From Lysobacter antibioticus (lineage in GTDB: Bacteria > Pseudomonadota > Gammaproteobacteria > Xanthomonadales > Xanthomonadaceae), in the NCBI RefSeq assembly GCF_001442535.1, contig NZ_CP013141.1, positions 4,045,894 to 4,109,893 on the forward strand: a stretch of 64,000 nt of DNA, in the 5' to 3' direction. Position 1 is the first letter of the stretch; each line of letters starts with the position of its first letter. A model generated the notes under the pieces. That model did not search any database, had not been told where the DNA came from, and was given only the letters and a program-made list of their open reading frames with translations. Below, piece after piece: positions 34,560-41,052 of this stretch. The translations under genes were made by a program, and so were the position numbers.

Positions 34560-35090
34560 TCAATTTCGCGGGGCGCATTCCGCACCCGAGATCGCCGTTT
34601 CCAAGTGACGCAGGGCTAACCTGAGCTTTGGCTGGTACTCGGCATCGATGACATCCCAGACCTGCATCAATCGGACCTCGCGCACGACGCGCCCGAGTTG
34701 ATGCACCGGCAGCGCCACATACTCCGGCTCCAGTCCTTCGAAGTACCGCTCGATGGTCGAGAGCAACCAGCGCAGGGTCATCTCGTCTTCGCCGATTTCG
34801 CTGGGCACAGGGCGCTTCGCCAGCCTGCCCTTCGCCTCATCACTATCCAACTCCAGCGGGGCCAACTCCTGCCGACAACCCTCCACCAACCGCTCAAGGA
34901 CATCGCCGCCGAGGCGGTTGGTCCGGAACGTGATGGTGCGTTCGGCGAGGGCGCTTGCGAGGCCGTAGCAGGCGAAGAGCGTCAGGCGGTTCTCGGCTTC
35001 CTCATGTGGCGTGATGGACAGCAGTATCCGTTCCAAACAATCGCTCAGGCTACGCAGCTGTGCTTCGGCGAAGGCTGCATTCTCGTTCAT
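34560..35090 (-). CDS. Array large protein F2-b (176 aa)
   Basis: First gene of cassette 1. A helical protein related to the product at 35720: LERILLS.., a CYGLASALAE segment, LVEGCRQELAPLE, EDEMTLRWLLSTIERY, LPVHQLGRVVREVRLMQVWDVIDAEY and a C-terminal helix. No membrane segment, signal or catalytic motif. ATG 35090 has AAGGA 8 nt upstream. In this copy the conserved leader ATG reads ATC; the leader frame nevertheless ends at the TGA that overlaps the gene ATG. Function unknown. Confidence 0.7.
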   Translation of the reverse strand: MNENAAFAEAQLRSLSDCLERILLSITPHEEAENRLTLFACYGLASALAERTITFRTNRLGGDVLERLVEGCRQELAPLELDSDEAKGRLAKRPVPSEIGEDEMTLRWLLSTIERYFEGLEPEYVALPVHQLGRVVREVRLMQVWDVIDAEYQPKLRLALRHLETAISGAECAPRN

Positions 35091-35107
35091 GGCTTTGTCC
35101 TTATCGA

Positions 35108-35160
35108 GCCGCGTCGGTGCGGCGTCGTGATGAACGCTTCCGTTCGGGAGGAAGCCAAGC
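35108..35160 (-). promoter_or_regulatory. Conserved array leader element, copy b (ATG changed to ATC)
   Basis: CTTGGCTTC, spacer, GGAAGCGTTCATC, hairpin GCCGC/GCGGC at 35108-35123. The frame ITTPHRRGSIRTKP ends in a TGA overlapping the gene start, but its first codon is ATC. Confidence 0.65.
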
Positions 35161-35230
35161 GCTTTCTGCACTGAAATCAATGGCGAGACAGCGGACGGAC
35201 AGGAAGCTGCTGAACTACGTTTTGGAAGAA

Positions 35231-35267
35231 CGAAGGCCCCAGCACCCGGTGGGCGCTGGGGCCTTCG
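35231..35267. terminator. Hairpin after cassette 2
   Basis: 13-bp stem CGAAGGCCCCAGC/GCTGGGGCCTTCG, followed on minus by TTCTTCC. The inner CCCCAGC matches the other array hairpins. Confidence 0.75.
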
Positions 35268-35278
35268 TTCTCCCGCAC

Positions 35279-35536
35279 TTACGGTGCAGCCGCTTCTCTA
35301 TTGAACTTCTCGACCAGTTTCGCCATGTCCGGCTCGTCGGCAATTTCTTCACCCCCGGCCTCGCACAACAAATACACGATGCCCAAGCAAGTCCTCGCCA
35401 GTTCTTTCGCGGCGGCCAGTTCCTCGCGGGACAGTGGGATCAGCGGCTCATCATGGATCAACGACTCCAGCGCCGATTGGCACTCGTTCAGATCCACGAG
35501 CGTGTTGCGAAACCGGCAGTACGACAGGTTCGGCAT
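35279..35536 (-). CDS. Array small protein F1-c (85 aa)
   Basis: Second gene of cassette 2. Starts MPNLSYCRFRNTLVDLNECQ, then PLSREELAAAKELARTCLGIVYLLCEAGG and an acidic end. It is closest to the product at 36441 (CRFQNT, DPPPLSEAELEAAHRLV). ATG 35536 has AAGGA 6 nt upstream. The leader ORF starting at 35577 (MTTPHRRGDAKETK...) overlaps the start of this gene in another frame by about 40 nt. Function unknown. Confidence 0.72.
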   Translation of the reverse strand: MPNLSYCRFRNTLVDLNECQSALESLIHDEPLIPLSREELAAAKELARTCLGIVYLLCEAGGEEIADEPDMAKLVEKFNREAAAP

Positions 35537-35552
35537 TTCGTTTCCTTGGCAT

Positions 35553-35606
35553 CGCCGCGTCGGTGCGGCGTCGTCATGAACGCTTCCGTTCGGGACAAAG
35601 CCAAGC
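35553..35606 (-). promoter_or_regulatory. Conserved array leader element, copy c
   Basis: CTTGGCTTT, spacer, GGAAGCGTTCATG (ATG 35577), hairpin CGCCGC/GCGGCG. Leader peptide MTTPHRRGDAKETK overlaps the gene. Confidence 0.7.
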
Positions 35607-35719
35607 GACTTGTTTGCTGACCGCAGGGACGAGACAGCCGACGGACAGGAAGCCACAGGCAAGCGTTTCAGAAGCGGGCCGGTCTAGCCCGCCATCGCAG
35701 GCATGTATGGATGGTCGAG

Positions 35720-36265
35720 CTACCCCCAATGTGGCGGTGAACCGAACGCCGCCCGCACCGCGCGTTTCAATCCCCTAATACTTGCTCGCAAGCCCTTCTC
35801 GTACTCCGCATCCGGTATGTCCCAAATCGTCAGCAACTCGGTCTGCCTCAGAAGACGTTCGAGTTGACGCACCGGCCGTGGCGTCGATTGCGGCTCCTGA
35901 TCGTCCAGGTAGCGGCCAATCGCGCTATGCAACCATCGAAGGACTACTTCGTCTTCGCAAAACTTGCCAGGGACGCGGCGCTTCTCAGACCCACCATTGC
36001 CCTCGCCGACGGGTTTCTCCAGTGGCTCCAGTTCGTCTCTACAAGCTCTTAGCAACCATTTCAGCGTTTCCGGGTCGAGCCGACTGGCCCGAAGGGAAGT
36101 GCAGTGGGCTGACAACGCGCTTGCGAGCGCATAGCACCCAACCAAGGGCGCGCGGCTAGGCCCTTCAAACATCCGGGCGTTGGATAGCAACAGTAGCTCG
36201 ATGCATCTGTGCATGCCCTGTAAGTGGGAATGCGCAACAATTTCGTCCACACAGACGTCTCTCAT
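35720..36265 (-). CDS. Array large protein F2-d (181 aa)
   Basis: First gene of cassette 2, clearly related to the product at 34560: CIELLLLS, VGCYALASALSAH, LLRACRDELEPLEKP, EDEVVLRWLHSAIGRY, RPVRQLERLLRQTELLTIWDIPDAEY and a final helix. The leader ATG at 36307 is in frame (MSSPHNAVNPWIHT); ATG 36265 itself lacks a good Shine-Dalgarno site, so the extended start may be used here. Function unknown. Confidence 0.7.
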   Translation of the reverse strand: MRDVCVDEIVAHSHLQGMHRCIELLLLSNARMFEGPSRAPLVGCYALASALSAHCTSLRASRLDPETLKWLLRACRDELEPLEKPVGEGNGGSEKRRVPGKFCEDEVVLRWLHSAIGRYLDDQEPQSTPRPVRQLERLLRQTELLTIWDIPDAEYEKGLRASIRGLKRAVRAAFGSPPHWG

Positions 36266-36285
36266 TGTATGTATCCATGGATTCA

Positions 36286-36330
36286 CCGCGTTGTGCGGCG
36301 ACGACATGAACGCTTCATCCCGCTGGAATA
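36286..36330 (-). promoter_or_regulatory. Conserved array leader element, copy d (diverged)
   Basis: GATGAAGCGTTCATG is kept (ATG 36307), but the CTTGGCTTC arm is changed to CTTGATATTC. In-frame leader MSSPHNAVNPWIHT. Confidence 0.6.
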
Positions 36331-36397
36331 TCAAGGTGTTCTGAGCGTATCGCCGACGCCGTACGGCGTGTGGACGGATAGGATTGGAAGAGGGAAC

Positions 36398-36424
36398 ACC
36401 CCAGCGCCGACTCGGCGCTGGGGT
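36398..36424. terminator. Hairpin after cassette 3
   Basis: 13-bp stem ACCCCAGCGCCGA/TCGGCGCTGGGGT at the end of the 82-aa gene. Only a short T run follows on minus (GTTCCC). Confidence 0.65.
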
Positions 36425-36440
36425 CTGCTCTCTCGCCGAA

Positions 36441-36689
36441 TCAGGTCGCTGCGTGGTTCAGATCATCGAGCACCATAGCGAGATCCATGTCGGGCTCAAA
36501 CTCCAACGATCCGCGTTCAGCCAACAGCCGCACGATGCTCAGGCAACTGGTGACCAAGCGGTGTGCCGCCTCCAACTCCGCTTCACTCAGCGGGGGTGGA
36601 TCGCCATCTGTCATGTCTTCCAAGGCCTGCACGCAGTCCGCCAGACCCGAGGCGGTGTTCTGGAATCTGCAATTGGACATACTCGCCAT
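36441..36689 (-). CDS. Array small protein F1-e (82 aa)
   Basis: Second gene of cassette 3: MASMSNCRFQNTASGLADCVQAL, then SEAELEAAHRLVTSCLSIVRLLAERG and DMDLAMVLDDLNHAAT. ATG 36689 follows AAGAGA; Met 4 (36680) is an alternative start. The leader peptide from 36732 (MWTPQRCGET) stops 11 nt before the gene. Function unknown; F1 family membership is clear by eye. Confidence 0.72.
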   Translation of the reverse strand: MASMSNCRFQNTASGLADCVQALEDMTDGDPPPLSEAELEAAHRLVTSCLSIVRLLAERGSLEFEPDMDLAMVLDDLNHAAT

Positions 36690-36708
36690 CGTCTCTCTCT
36701 TACGTTTC

Positions 36709-36760
36709 GCCGCATCGTTGCGGCGTCCACATGAACGCTTCCTTTTCAGCAGAAGCCAAT
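36709..36760 (-). promoter_or_regulatory. Conserved array leader element, copy e
   Basis: TTGGCTTC, spacer, GGAAGCGTTCATG (ATG 36732), hairpin GCCGCATC/GTTGCGGC region. Leader MWTPQRCGET ends before the gene. Confidence 0.7.
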
Positions 36761-36823
36761 AGCATGACGGCGCCGTTTCGACTTCAGACAGGTCTCCGAC
36801 AGGTTCGCACAGGCCATCTGCGT

Positions 36824-37336
36824 CTACTCCGGCAATTGGCCTAGCGCTTGCTCCAGTCCGCTGAGCGCGAAGCTGATTCCGTGCTGGTATTCGGCGTCGT
36901 CGGGCCGCCATTCGTGCAACCGCTCAGCCACCGCGAGTGCGTGTTCGAGCCACTGGCGCGGCGTCAGCGTCGGTCGGCACAGGAGGAAGCCATCGATCTG
37001 GTGGGCCGTTTGCACAAGGGCGCTGGCGACGGCCTCATTGCGCCGCTTGGGCCGACGTTTGATTGGGTTGAACCCGCTTCGTAACCGCTGCTCCCAGTCC
37101 CGAAGTTCGCTATCAGCCGCCGCCACGCGTGCACAGAGCTCGACGGGTTCCGTACGCCGCGCACGGTCGAGGCGGGTCCAGGGTTCGAGGAAACCGGCCA
37201 GCGCAGTACAAGCCTCTGTTCTGCTAAAGCCATTCCGCCATAGCGACTCCAGATCCGTCGGCGCCTGTTCCACCAACCATCGGATGCGACCGGGCAGCGT
37301 ACCCAGCGTAAAGAATGCTCGCTCTACGTCTTCCAT
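36824..37336 (-). CDS. Array large protein F2-f (170 aa, divergent)
   Basis: First gene of cassette 3, in the F2 position and of F2 length, but its sequence has drifted. The C-terminal EWRPDDAEYQHGISFALSGLEQAL matches the DAEY-x-x-x-(L/I)-x-x-(A/S)-(L/I) end of F2-b and F2-d; the N-terminal two thirds differ and have a basic patch (NPIKRRPKRRNEA). ATG 37336 has GGAAGGA upstream. The leader ORF from 37377 (MPSPRLAANGRTKK...) ends just inside this gene. Function unknown. Confidence 0.65.
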   Translation of the reverse strand: MEDVERAFFTLGTLPGRIRWLVEQAPTDLESLWRNGFSRTEACTALAGFLEPWTRLDRARRTEPVELCARVAAADSELRDWEQRLRSGFNPIKRRPKRRNEAVASALVQTAHQIDGFLLCRPTLTPRQWLEHALAVAERLHEWRPDDAEYQHGISFALSGLEQALGQLPE

Positions 37337-37353
37337 TTCTTTGTCCTTCCGTT

Positions 37354-37407
37354 CGCCGCCAAGCGCGGCGACGGCATGAACGCTTCCTTTCAAGGAAAAG
37401 CAAAGTG
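37354..37407 (-). promoter_or_regulatory. Conserved array leader element, copy f
   Basis: CTTTGCTTTTCC arm (partly diverged), GGAAGCGTTCATG (ATG 37377), hairpin CGCCGC/GCGGCG at 37354-37370. Confidence 0.65.
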
Positions 37408-37488
37408 CACTCCGTCCCAGTTCGCGTGTCGGCAGATGGACGGACAAAGTGGCTCGTTCATATCGCTTGCAGATCGCTAGAAGAGGGC

Positions 37489-37519
37489 ACACCCCAGCGC
37501 CCATAAGGCGCTGGGGTGT
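37489..37519. terminator. Hairpin after the solo F1 gene
   Basis: 13-bp stem ACACCCCAGCGCC/GGCGCTGGGGTGT, loop CATAA; same core stem as the cassette hairpins. Confidence 0.65.
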
Positions 37520-37535
37520 TCGCTCTCGGTCTGCG

Positions 37536-37793
37536 TCAGACGTCGGCTAGGTTGTTCAGATGCTCGATCGTCATGTCCATGTTTAGCTGAAGCGAAAGAT
37601 GCATCCCTTGCGCTTCGAACAAGCCCTCAATCAGACCCCAGGCCCCAGCCGCCAATTGCTTGGCCGCCGCCAATTCCTCGGCACACAGCGGCGGGGCGAG
37701 CTGCGTACCCATTTCCGCTAGCCGTTCTGCGCAAGCTTCGTGCAAGACCAAGGCGGTGCGAAACAGATGCGAGTCGGGGATTTCAATGTTCAT
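37536..37793 (-). CDS. Array small protein F1-g (85 aa)
   Basis: Solo F1 gene at the head of the minus-strand array: LFRTALVLHEACAERLAEMG, then CAEELAAAKQLAAGAWGLIEGLFEAQGM and an acidic-Asn end. The ATG overlaps the TGA of the leader peptide that starts at 37834 (MSLPRRRGQPGTTP), the clearest case of possible translational coupling on this strand. Function unknown. Confidence 0.72.
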   Translation of the reverse strand: MNIEIPDSHLFRTALVLHEACAERLAEMGTQLAPPLCAEELAAAKQLAAGAWGLIEGLFEAQGMHLSLQLNMDMTIEHLNNLADV

Positions 37794-37810
37794 GGTGTCG
37801 TTCCTGGTTG

Positions 37811-37864
37811 GCCGCGACGTCGCGGCAACGACATGAACGCTTCCTTCGGTCGGGAAGCCAAGTG
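37811..37864 (-). promoter_or_regulatory. Conserved array leader element, copy g
   Basis: CTTGGCTTC, spacer, GGAAGCGTTCATG (ATG 37834), hairpin GCCGCGAC/GTCGCGGC. Leader MSLPRRRGQPGTTP stops in ATGA with the gene. Confidence 0.72.
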
Positions 37865-37981
37865 GATGTTGAGAGAAGAATGACCATTCCCCCGTTCTGT
37901 TTAGCTACCAGACAATCAAACGGCCTCAGCTGTACCGCGGTTGTCTGGCGACGGTGGATACCTGGACATGGCGACGGGTTC

Positions 37982-38038
37982 GCTTGGCTTCCGGCGAAAC
38001 GGAAGCGTTCATGCGTGCACCCAACACGCACGGCCACG
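37982..38038 (+). promoter_or_regulatory. Conserved array leader element, copy h
   Basis: CTTGGCTTC, spacer, GGAAGCGTTCATG (ATG 38011), then CGTGC/GCACG arms and GGAGG, the Shine-Dalgarno site of the gene at 38048. With copy g it marks a divergent start of the minus and plus arrays. Confidence 0.72.
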
Positions 38039-38047
38039 GAGGCTGTC

Positions 38048-38437
38048 ATGAACAAGAAGACGCTCGCTACCATCGCGCAGCAGCACTTGGATGTAGCGAT
38101 ACTAGAGACACGCGGCAGCGACAGCCTGGACTTCCATAGCGTTTCGGTGTGGGGCATCGACGCCGCGCTGACCGCCGCCTACTTAGCAGGCTACGCGGCG
38201 GCGGTACGCGCGGCCAACGGCAGCCACGTCGACGCGCTTACCACGGAGCGACATACGATGCTGGGCGGCGTCTGGCTCGGAGAAGGCGAAGCCAGCGAGT
38301 GGTCGCTCGACCAGCGCGCCGAAACCGTGGTCACCTTGCCTATCCCGGAGGTCGAGCTGCTGGCATACCACTGGACTGAGCGAAAGGCCTGCGATTTGCT
38401 CATTCCGACCGCCATCCGGCAACGCCGTATCGCTTGA
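38048..38437 (+). CDS. DUF6900-like phage protein
   Basis: A 129-residue protein: MNKKTLATIAQQHLDVAILETRGSDSLDFHSVSVWGIDAAL, the pattern of DUF6900 domains seen in phages and mobile elements, then an acidic middle and a basic end. GGAGG lies 5 nt before the ATG. It is the first plus-strand gene of the array and has a decayed partial copy at 39124. Molecular function unknown. Confidence 0.75.
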   Translation: MNKKTLATIAQQHLDVAILETRGSDSLDFHSVSVWGIDAALTAAYLAGYAAAVRAANGSHVDALTTERHTMLGGVWLGEGEASEWSLDQRAETVVTLPIPEVELLAYHWTERKACDLLIPTAIRQRRIA

Positions 38438-38616
38438 CCTCATTCCCCGAAGCGCAACACATACGCCCCCAAGCGGGGCGTTTTCGTTCCTGTCCGGCGC
38501 AGCTGTCCGACACCTGTCTACGGCTGAGAACGATCGTTCTTTATCGCTGCTTTCGCTTGGCTTCGTCGGCGAAGGAAGCGTTCATGTCGCCACACCAACG
38601 ACGGCCACGGAGGCCA
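38286..38616 (+). repeat. Direct repeat, copy 1 (~330 bp)
   Basis: Contains the 3' part of the DUF6900-like gene, the following ~140 bases and the leader element before the fusion gene. Copy 2 is at 39124-39455 and is over 90% identical by eye. Confidence 0.8.
38556..38610 (+). promoter_or_regulatory. Conserved array leader element, copy i
   Basis: CTTGGCTTC, spacer, GGAAGCGTTCATG (ATG 38584). The leader peptide MSPHQRRPRRPP (38584-38622) ends in a TGA that overlaps the ATG of the next gene. Confidence 0.75.
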
Positions 38617-38618
38617 CC

Positions 38619-39017
38619 ATGAACGCAAACAACACCTTCCGGTTTCGCCACGCCCTGGCCGCCCTTACGGGATGCCGCACCGAGCTCGAAGCGCTCGTCA
38701 GCAGGGCGGGAATCGCGCTTACCGCCGACGAGCTCGATGCTGCGGGCGAGATTGCGGCCCATAGCATTGCAATCATCGAGATGCTCGCGGAGGCAGGCGC
38801 GCACGCGGTGCATCTGGCAGAGCTGGCACGCGATGTGCCTGAGATCCTCGACCTACTAAATGCTAGCGCGCCGATGCTAAAGCCCAACCTTGACGAGATG
38901 CTCGAAAGCATCGACGACCACCTACAAACCACCCCAGGAAACGCTGAGTACCGAATCGGCTTGAACCGCGCGCGTCGGGAACTCCACCTATCGAAAGAGG
39001 CCCTCAGCAGCCGGTGA
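38619..39017 (+). CDS. F1-F2 fusion protein of the array (132 aa)
   Basis: Residues 1-80 match the F1 family (FRFRHALAALTGCRTEL, ADELDAAGEIAAHSIAIIEMLAEAG). The remaining ~45 residues end NAEYRIGLNRARRELHL, resembling the DAEY-helix end of the F2 proteins. The fusion suggests that F1 and F2 proteins work together. GGAGG is 5 nt before the ATG, which overlaps the leader stop. It has its own short hairpin downstream (GGCGCC-rich, 39042-39060). No known domain recognised. Confidence 0.7.
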   Translation: MNANNTFRFRHALAALTGCRTELEALVSRAGIALTADELDAAGEIAAHSIAIIEMLAEAGAHAVHLAELARDVPEILDLLNASAPMLKPNLDEMLESIDDHLQTTPGNAEYRIGLNRARRELHLSKEALSSR

Positions 39018-39123
39018 TTCAGCCGAGCCGGAAGGCAGAAGGCGCCCATCGCGGCGCCTTTTGTGCTCGCGTCCCAATCAGATTGTCTGATGGGTGAACA
39101 CAATGGACTGCGCCCGATCCTTA

Positions 39124-39275
39124 GCGAAGCCCGCGAGTGGTCGCTCGACCAGCGCGCCGAGGCCCTGGTCACCTTGCCTATCCCGGATATCGAGCTGCTG
39201 GCATACCACTGGACTGAGTGAAAGGCCTGCGATTTGCTCATTCCGACCGCCATCCGGCAACGCCGTATCGCCTGA
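39124..39275 (+). pseudogene. Decayed partial copy of the DUF6900-like gene
   Basis: Copy of codons ~80-129 of the gene at 38048, lacking any start. One base change turns the ACT GAG CGA codons into ACT GAG TGA, a stop in the middle. It arose with the ~330-bp duplication. Confidence 0.75.
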
Positions 39276-39394
39276 CCTCATTCCCCGAAGCGCAGCACAT
39301 ACGCCCCCAAGCGGGGGCGTCTTCATTCCTGTCCGGCGCAGCTGTCCGACACCTGTCTAAGGCTGAGGACGATCGTTCTTTATCGCTGCATTCG

Positions 39395-39450
39395 CTTGGC
39401 TTCGTCGGCGAAGGAAGCGTTCATGTCGCCACACCAACGACGGCCACGGA
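39395..39450 (+). promoter_or_regulatory. Conserved array leader element, copy j
   Basis: Part of the duplicated segment. ATG 39423 opens MSPHQRRPRRP, here in frame with the gene at 39459. Confidence 0.72.
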
Positions 39451-39458
39451 GGCCAGAC

Positions 39459-39689
39459 ATGCAAGACGGAACGCAAACCCTGAAGGACTTCTTAAGCGGA
39501 ATGAAGACGGGCACCCCCTCGGCGCTGGCCCAACTCACGGTGCTGAAGGACTGGACAGAGGTAGCTCAGCGCGAGATCGAACGCCGCGCCACCTTCTTCC
39601 TCCAAAAGCTTCCCGACGACGTCATCTGCGCCATTGCCGAAGGCGAAATCGACGTCCGCAACGCCATCGGCGAAGTGCTCAGCGACTGA
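39459..39689 (+). CDS. Unknown 76-aa array protein
   Basis: A small helical protein (MQDGTQTLKDFLSGMKTG, then LKDWTEVAQREIERRATFFLQKLPDDVICAIAEGEI). GGAGG lies 6 nt before the ATG. The leader ATG at 39423 is in frame and would add 12 residues (MSPHQRRPRRPD). It is not visibly of the F1 or F2 family. Function unknown; lies before the DUF3489 gene. Confidence 0.65.
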   Translation: MQDGTQTLKDFLSGMKTGTPSALAQLTVLKDWTEVAQREIERRATFFLQKLPDDVICAIAEGEIDVRNAIGEVLSD

Positions 39690-39758
39690 TCTAACCGCGC
39701 GCCCTGCAATGACGGGGCGCGCCTATCCAGACACACCTCACTCACTAAGGAAACCATC

Positions 39759-40451
39759 ATGACCAAGATCGAATTGACCCCGAGCCAGCGTGCCATCCTT
39801 GAACTTGCCGTCGAGACCGACGGGCGCGTCGAAAGCTTCCCCAAGAACCTTGGTGGCGGTGCGCGCTCGGCGGTGATGCGCGGCCTGCTGCTCAACGGCC
39901 TCATCGCTGCCGAAGGCGCGGGCCACGCGCTGACCGATTTCGGCTACGAGGCGGTCGGCAAGCAGCCGCCGGCAGGGGCGGAAGCCGACAGCGATGCTGA
40001 CGACGCCGAGACTGAGACCGAAGCCGAGACTGTCGCCGAACGCGTCGTCGCCGACGAGCCGGTCGGTGCACCCGGCGATAGCCTGCCCGAGACCGGCGAC
40101 TGCACCAGCGACGGCGACACGAGCCTTGCGCCCGCTCCGAGCCCGGTCGCGGCTAAGGCGGCTAAAGCGGCTAAAGCGCCGAAACCGCCGAAGGAGCCGA
40201 AGGCCAACCGCGTCGAGCAAGTCGTCGCCATGTTGCTGCGGCCCGAAGGAGCCACCATCCCCCAAGTGATGGAGGTGACTGGCTGGTTGCCGCACTCCAC
40301 GCGCGGATTCTTTGCCGGTGCGCTCAAGAAGAAGGGGTACACGCTCGTCAGCGACAAGAGCGGCAAGGCCGACCGCGTGTATCGGATCGCGACGGAAGCC
40401 GGCACCGAAGCCGACGACGACCGGGCCGGCCGCAGCGACGAGGCCAAATGA
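39759..40451 (+). CDS. DUF3489-like DNA-associated protein
   Basis: A 230-residue protein with an N-terminal winged-helix-like part (LTPSQRAILELAVETDGRVE), an acidic and Ala/Lys/Pro linker, and a C-terminal DUF3489 domain (EQVVAMLLRPEGATIPQVME, then LPHSTRGFFAGALKKKGY). Both ends look like small DNA-binding domains, so a transcription regulator or nucleoid role is plausible. AAGGAAA precedes the ATG. It lacks the leader element carried by its neighbours. Confidence 0.8.
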   Translation: MTKIELTPSQRAILELAVETDGRVESFPKNLGGGARSAVMRGLLLNGLIAAEGAGHALTDFGYEAVGKQPPAGAEADSDADDAETETEAETVAERVVADEPVGAPGDSLPETGDCTSDGDTSLAPAPSPVAAKAAKAAKAPKPPKEPKANRVEQVVAMLLRPEGATIPQVMEVTGWLPHSTRGFFAGALKKKGYTLVSDKSGKADRVYRIATEAGTEADDDRAGRSDEAK

Positions 40452-40531
40452 CCTGATTGACGGCCGGGGATTGGCCCCGGCCGTCGCCACTTTCGGAAAC
40501 CGACGCCGACCCGCTGGAGTTCCCTGGTAGC

Positions 40532-40565
40532 GAAGCGTTCATGGGCTCCGCAATACGGAGACAAA
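40532..40565 (+). promoter_or_regulatory. Conserved array leader element, copy k (short)
   Basis: GCGAAGCGTTCATG with ATG 40541, without the CTTGGCTTC arm. The leader MGSAIRRQT is in frame with the next gene. Confidence 0.55.
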
Positions 40566-40567
40566 CG

Positions 40568-40930
40568 ATGCACCCACACGAAATCAAAGGCCCGGACCCT
40601 GTGTTCGCTTCACTGCCCGAACGAATTCTCGTTGTGGTCGAGGACGCCCTATCCAATGATGAGTCGTCCACCGACGCTGAGATGGCGCAGTACCTACTGG
40701 ATATCGGCCTGACCGACGAACAGGCCCGGCATGCGGTGAGCTACCGCGACGTGTACCGCCTCAACATGTGGATGGATTGCTACACACCTATTCGCAGCGC
40801 TGTCCGAGTTCGTTACAAACGGGGCCAGCGGCGAGTACGAAGTAACTTGAATCCTGCACCGCCGCCGACCGCGCGGCGGTTCTCTTCTCTCCGATTCAGC
40901 TGGCCGGGATGTGTGCCGCGTTTGTGTTGA
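40568..40930 (+). CDS. Unknown array protein, possible 3' frameshift (120 aa)
   Basis: The first ~70 residues are acidic and well ordered (DPVFASLPERILVVVEDALS, DAEMAQYLLDIGLTDEQARH, RDVYRLNMWMDCY). The rest becomes Arg/Pro/Ser-rich and runs through a hairpin (CCGCCG/CGGCGG near 40858-40881). In the next frame the same DNA reads HLFAALSEFVTNGASGEYEV and then stops at about 40850, a more natural end, so a single-base shift near 40780 is likely. Function unknown. Confidence 0.55.
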   Translation: MHPHEIKGPDPVFASLPERILVVVEDALSNDESSTDAEMAQYLLDIGLTDEQARHAVSYRDVYRLNMWMDCYTPIRSAVRVRYKRGQRRVRSNLNPAPPPTARRFSSLRFSWPGCVPRLC

Positions 40931-40994
40931 GAACGGCCGTTCTCGTCTGACACGTTAATGACTTGGAGTTTCAGCGAGATTCCGCAATTAATGA

Positions 40995-41050
40995 CTTGGC
41001 TTCCTCCGGGAATGAAGCGTTCATGTCCGCACGCCCACCACGGAAGACCG
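40995..41050 (+). promoter_or_regulatory. Conserved array leader element, copy l
   Basis: CTTGGCTTC, spacer, GAAGCGTTCATG (ATG 41023). The leader MSARPPRKTD is in frame with the gene at 41053. Confidence 0.68.
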
Positions 41051-41052
41051 AC

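Larger units (their letters stand above)
39124..39455 (+). repeat. Direct repeat, copy 2
   Basis: Second copy of 38286-38616, ending with leader element j; differs by scattered substitutions and one or two single-base length changes. Confidence 0.8.

Noticed and set aside
34174..41050. Repeats considered as a CRISPR array
   Set aside because: The repeats are leaders and hairpins separated by coding genes of varied length, without regular short spacers or cas genes.
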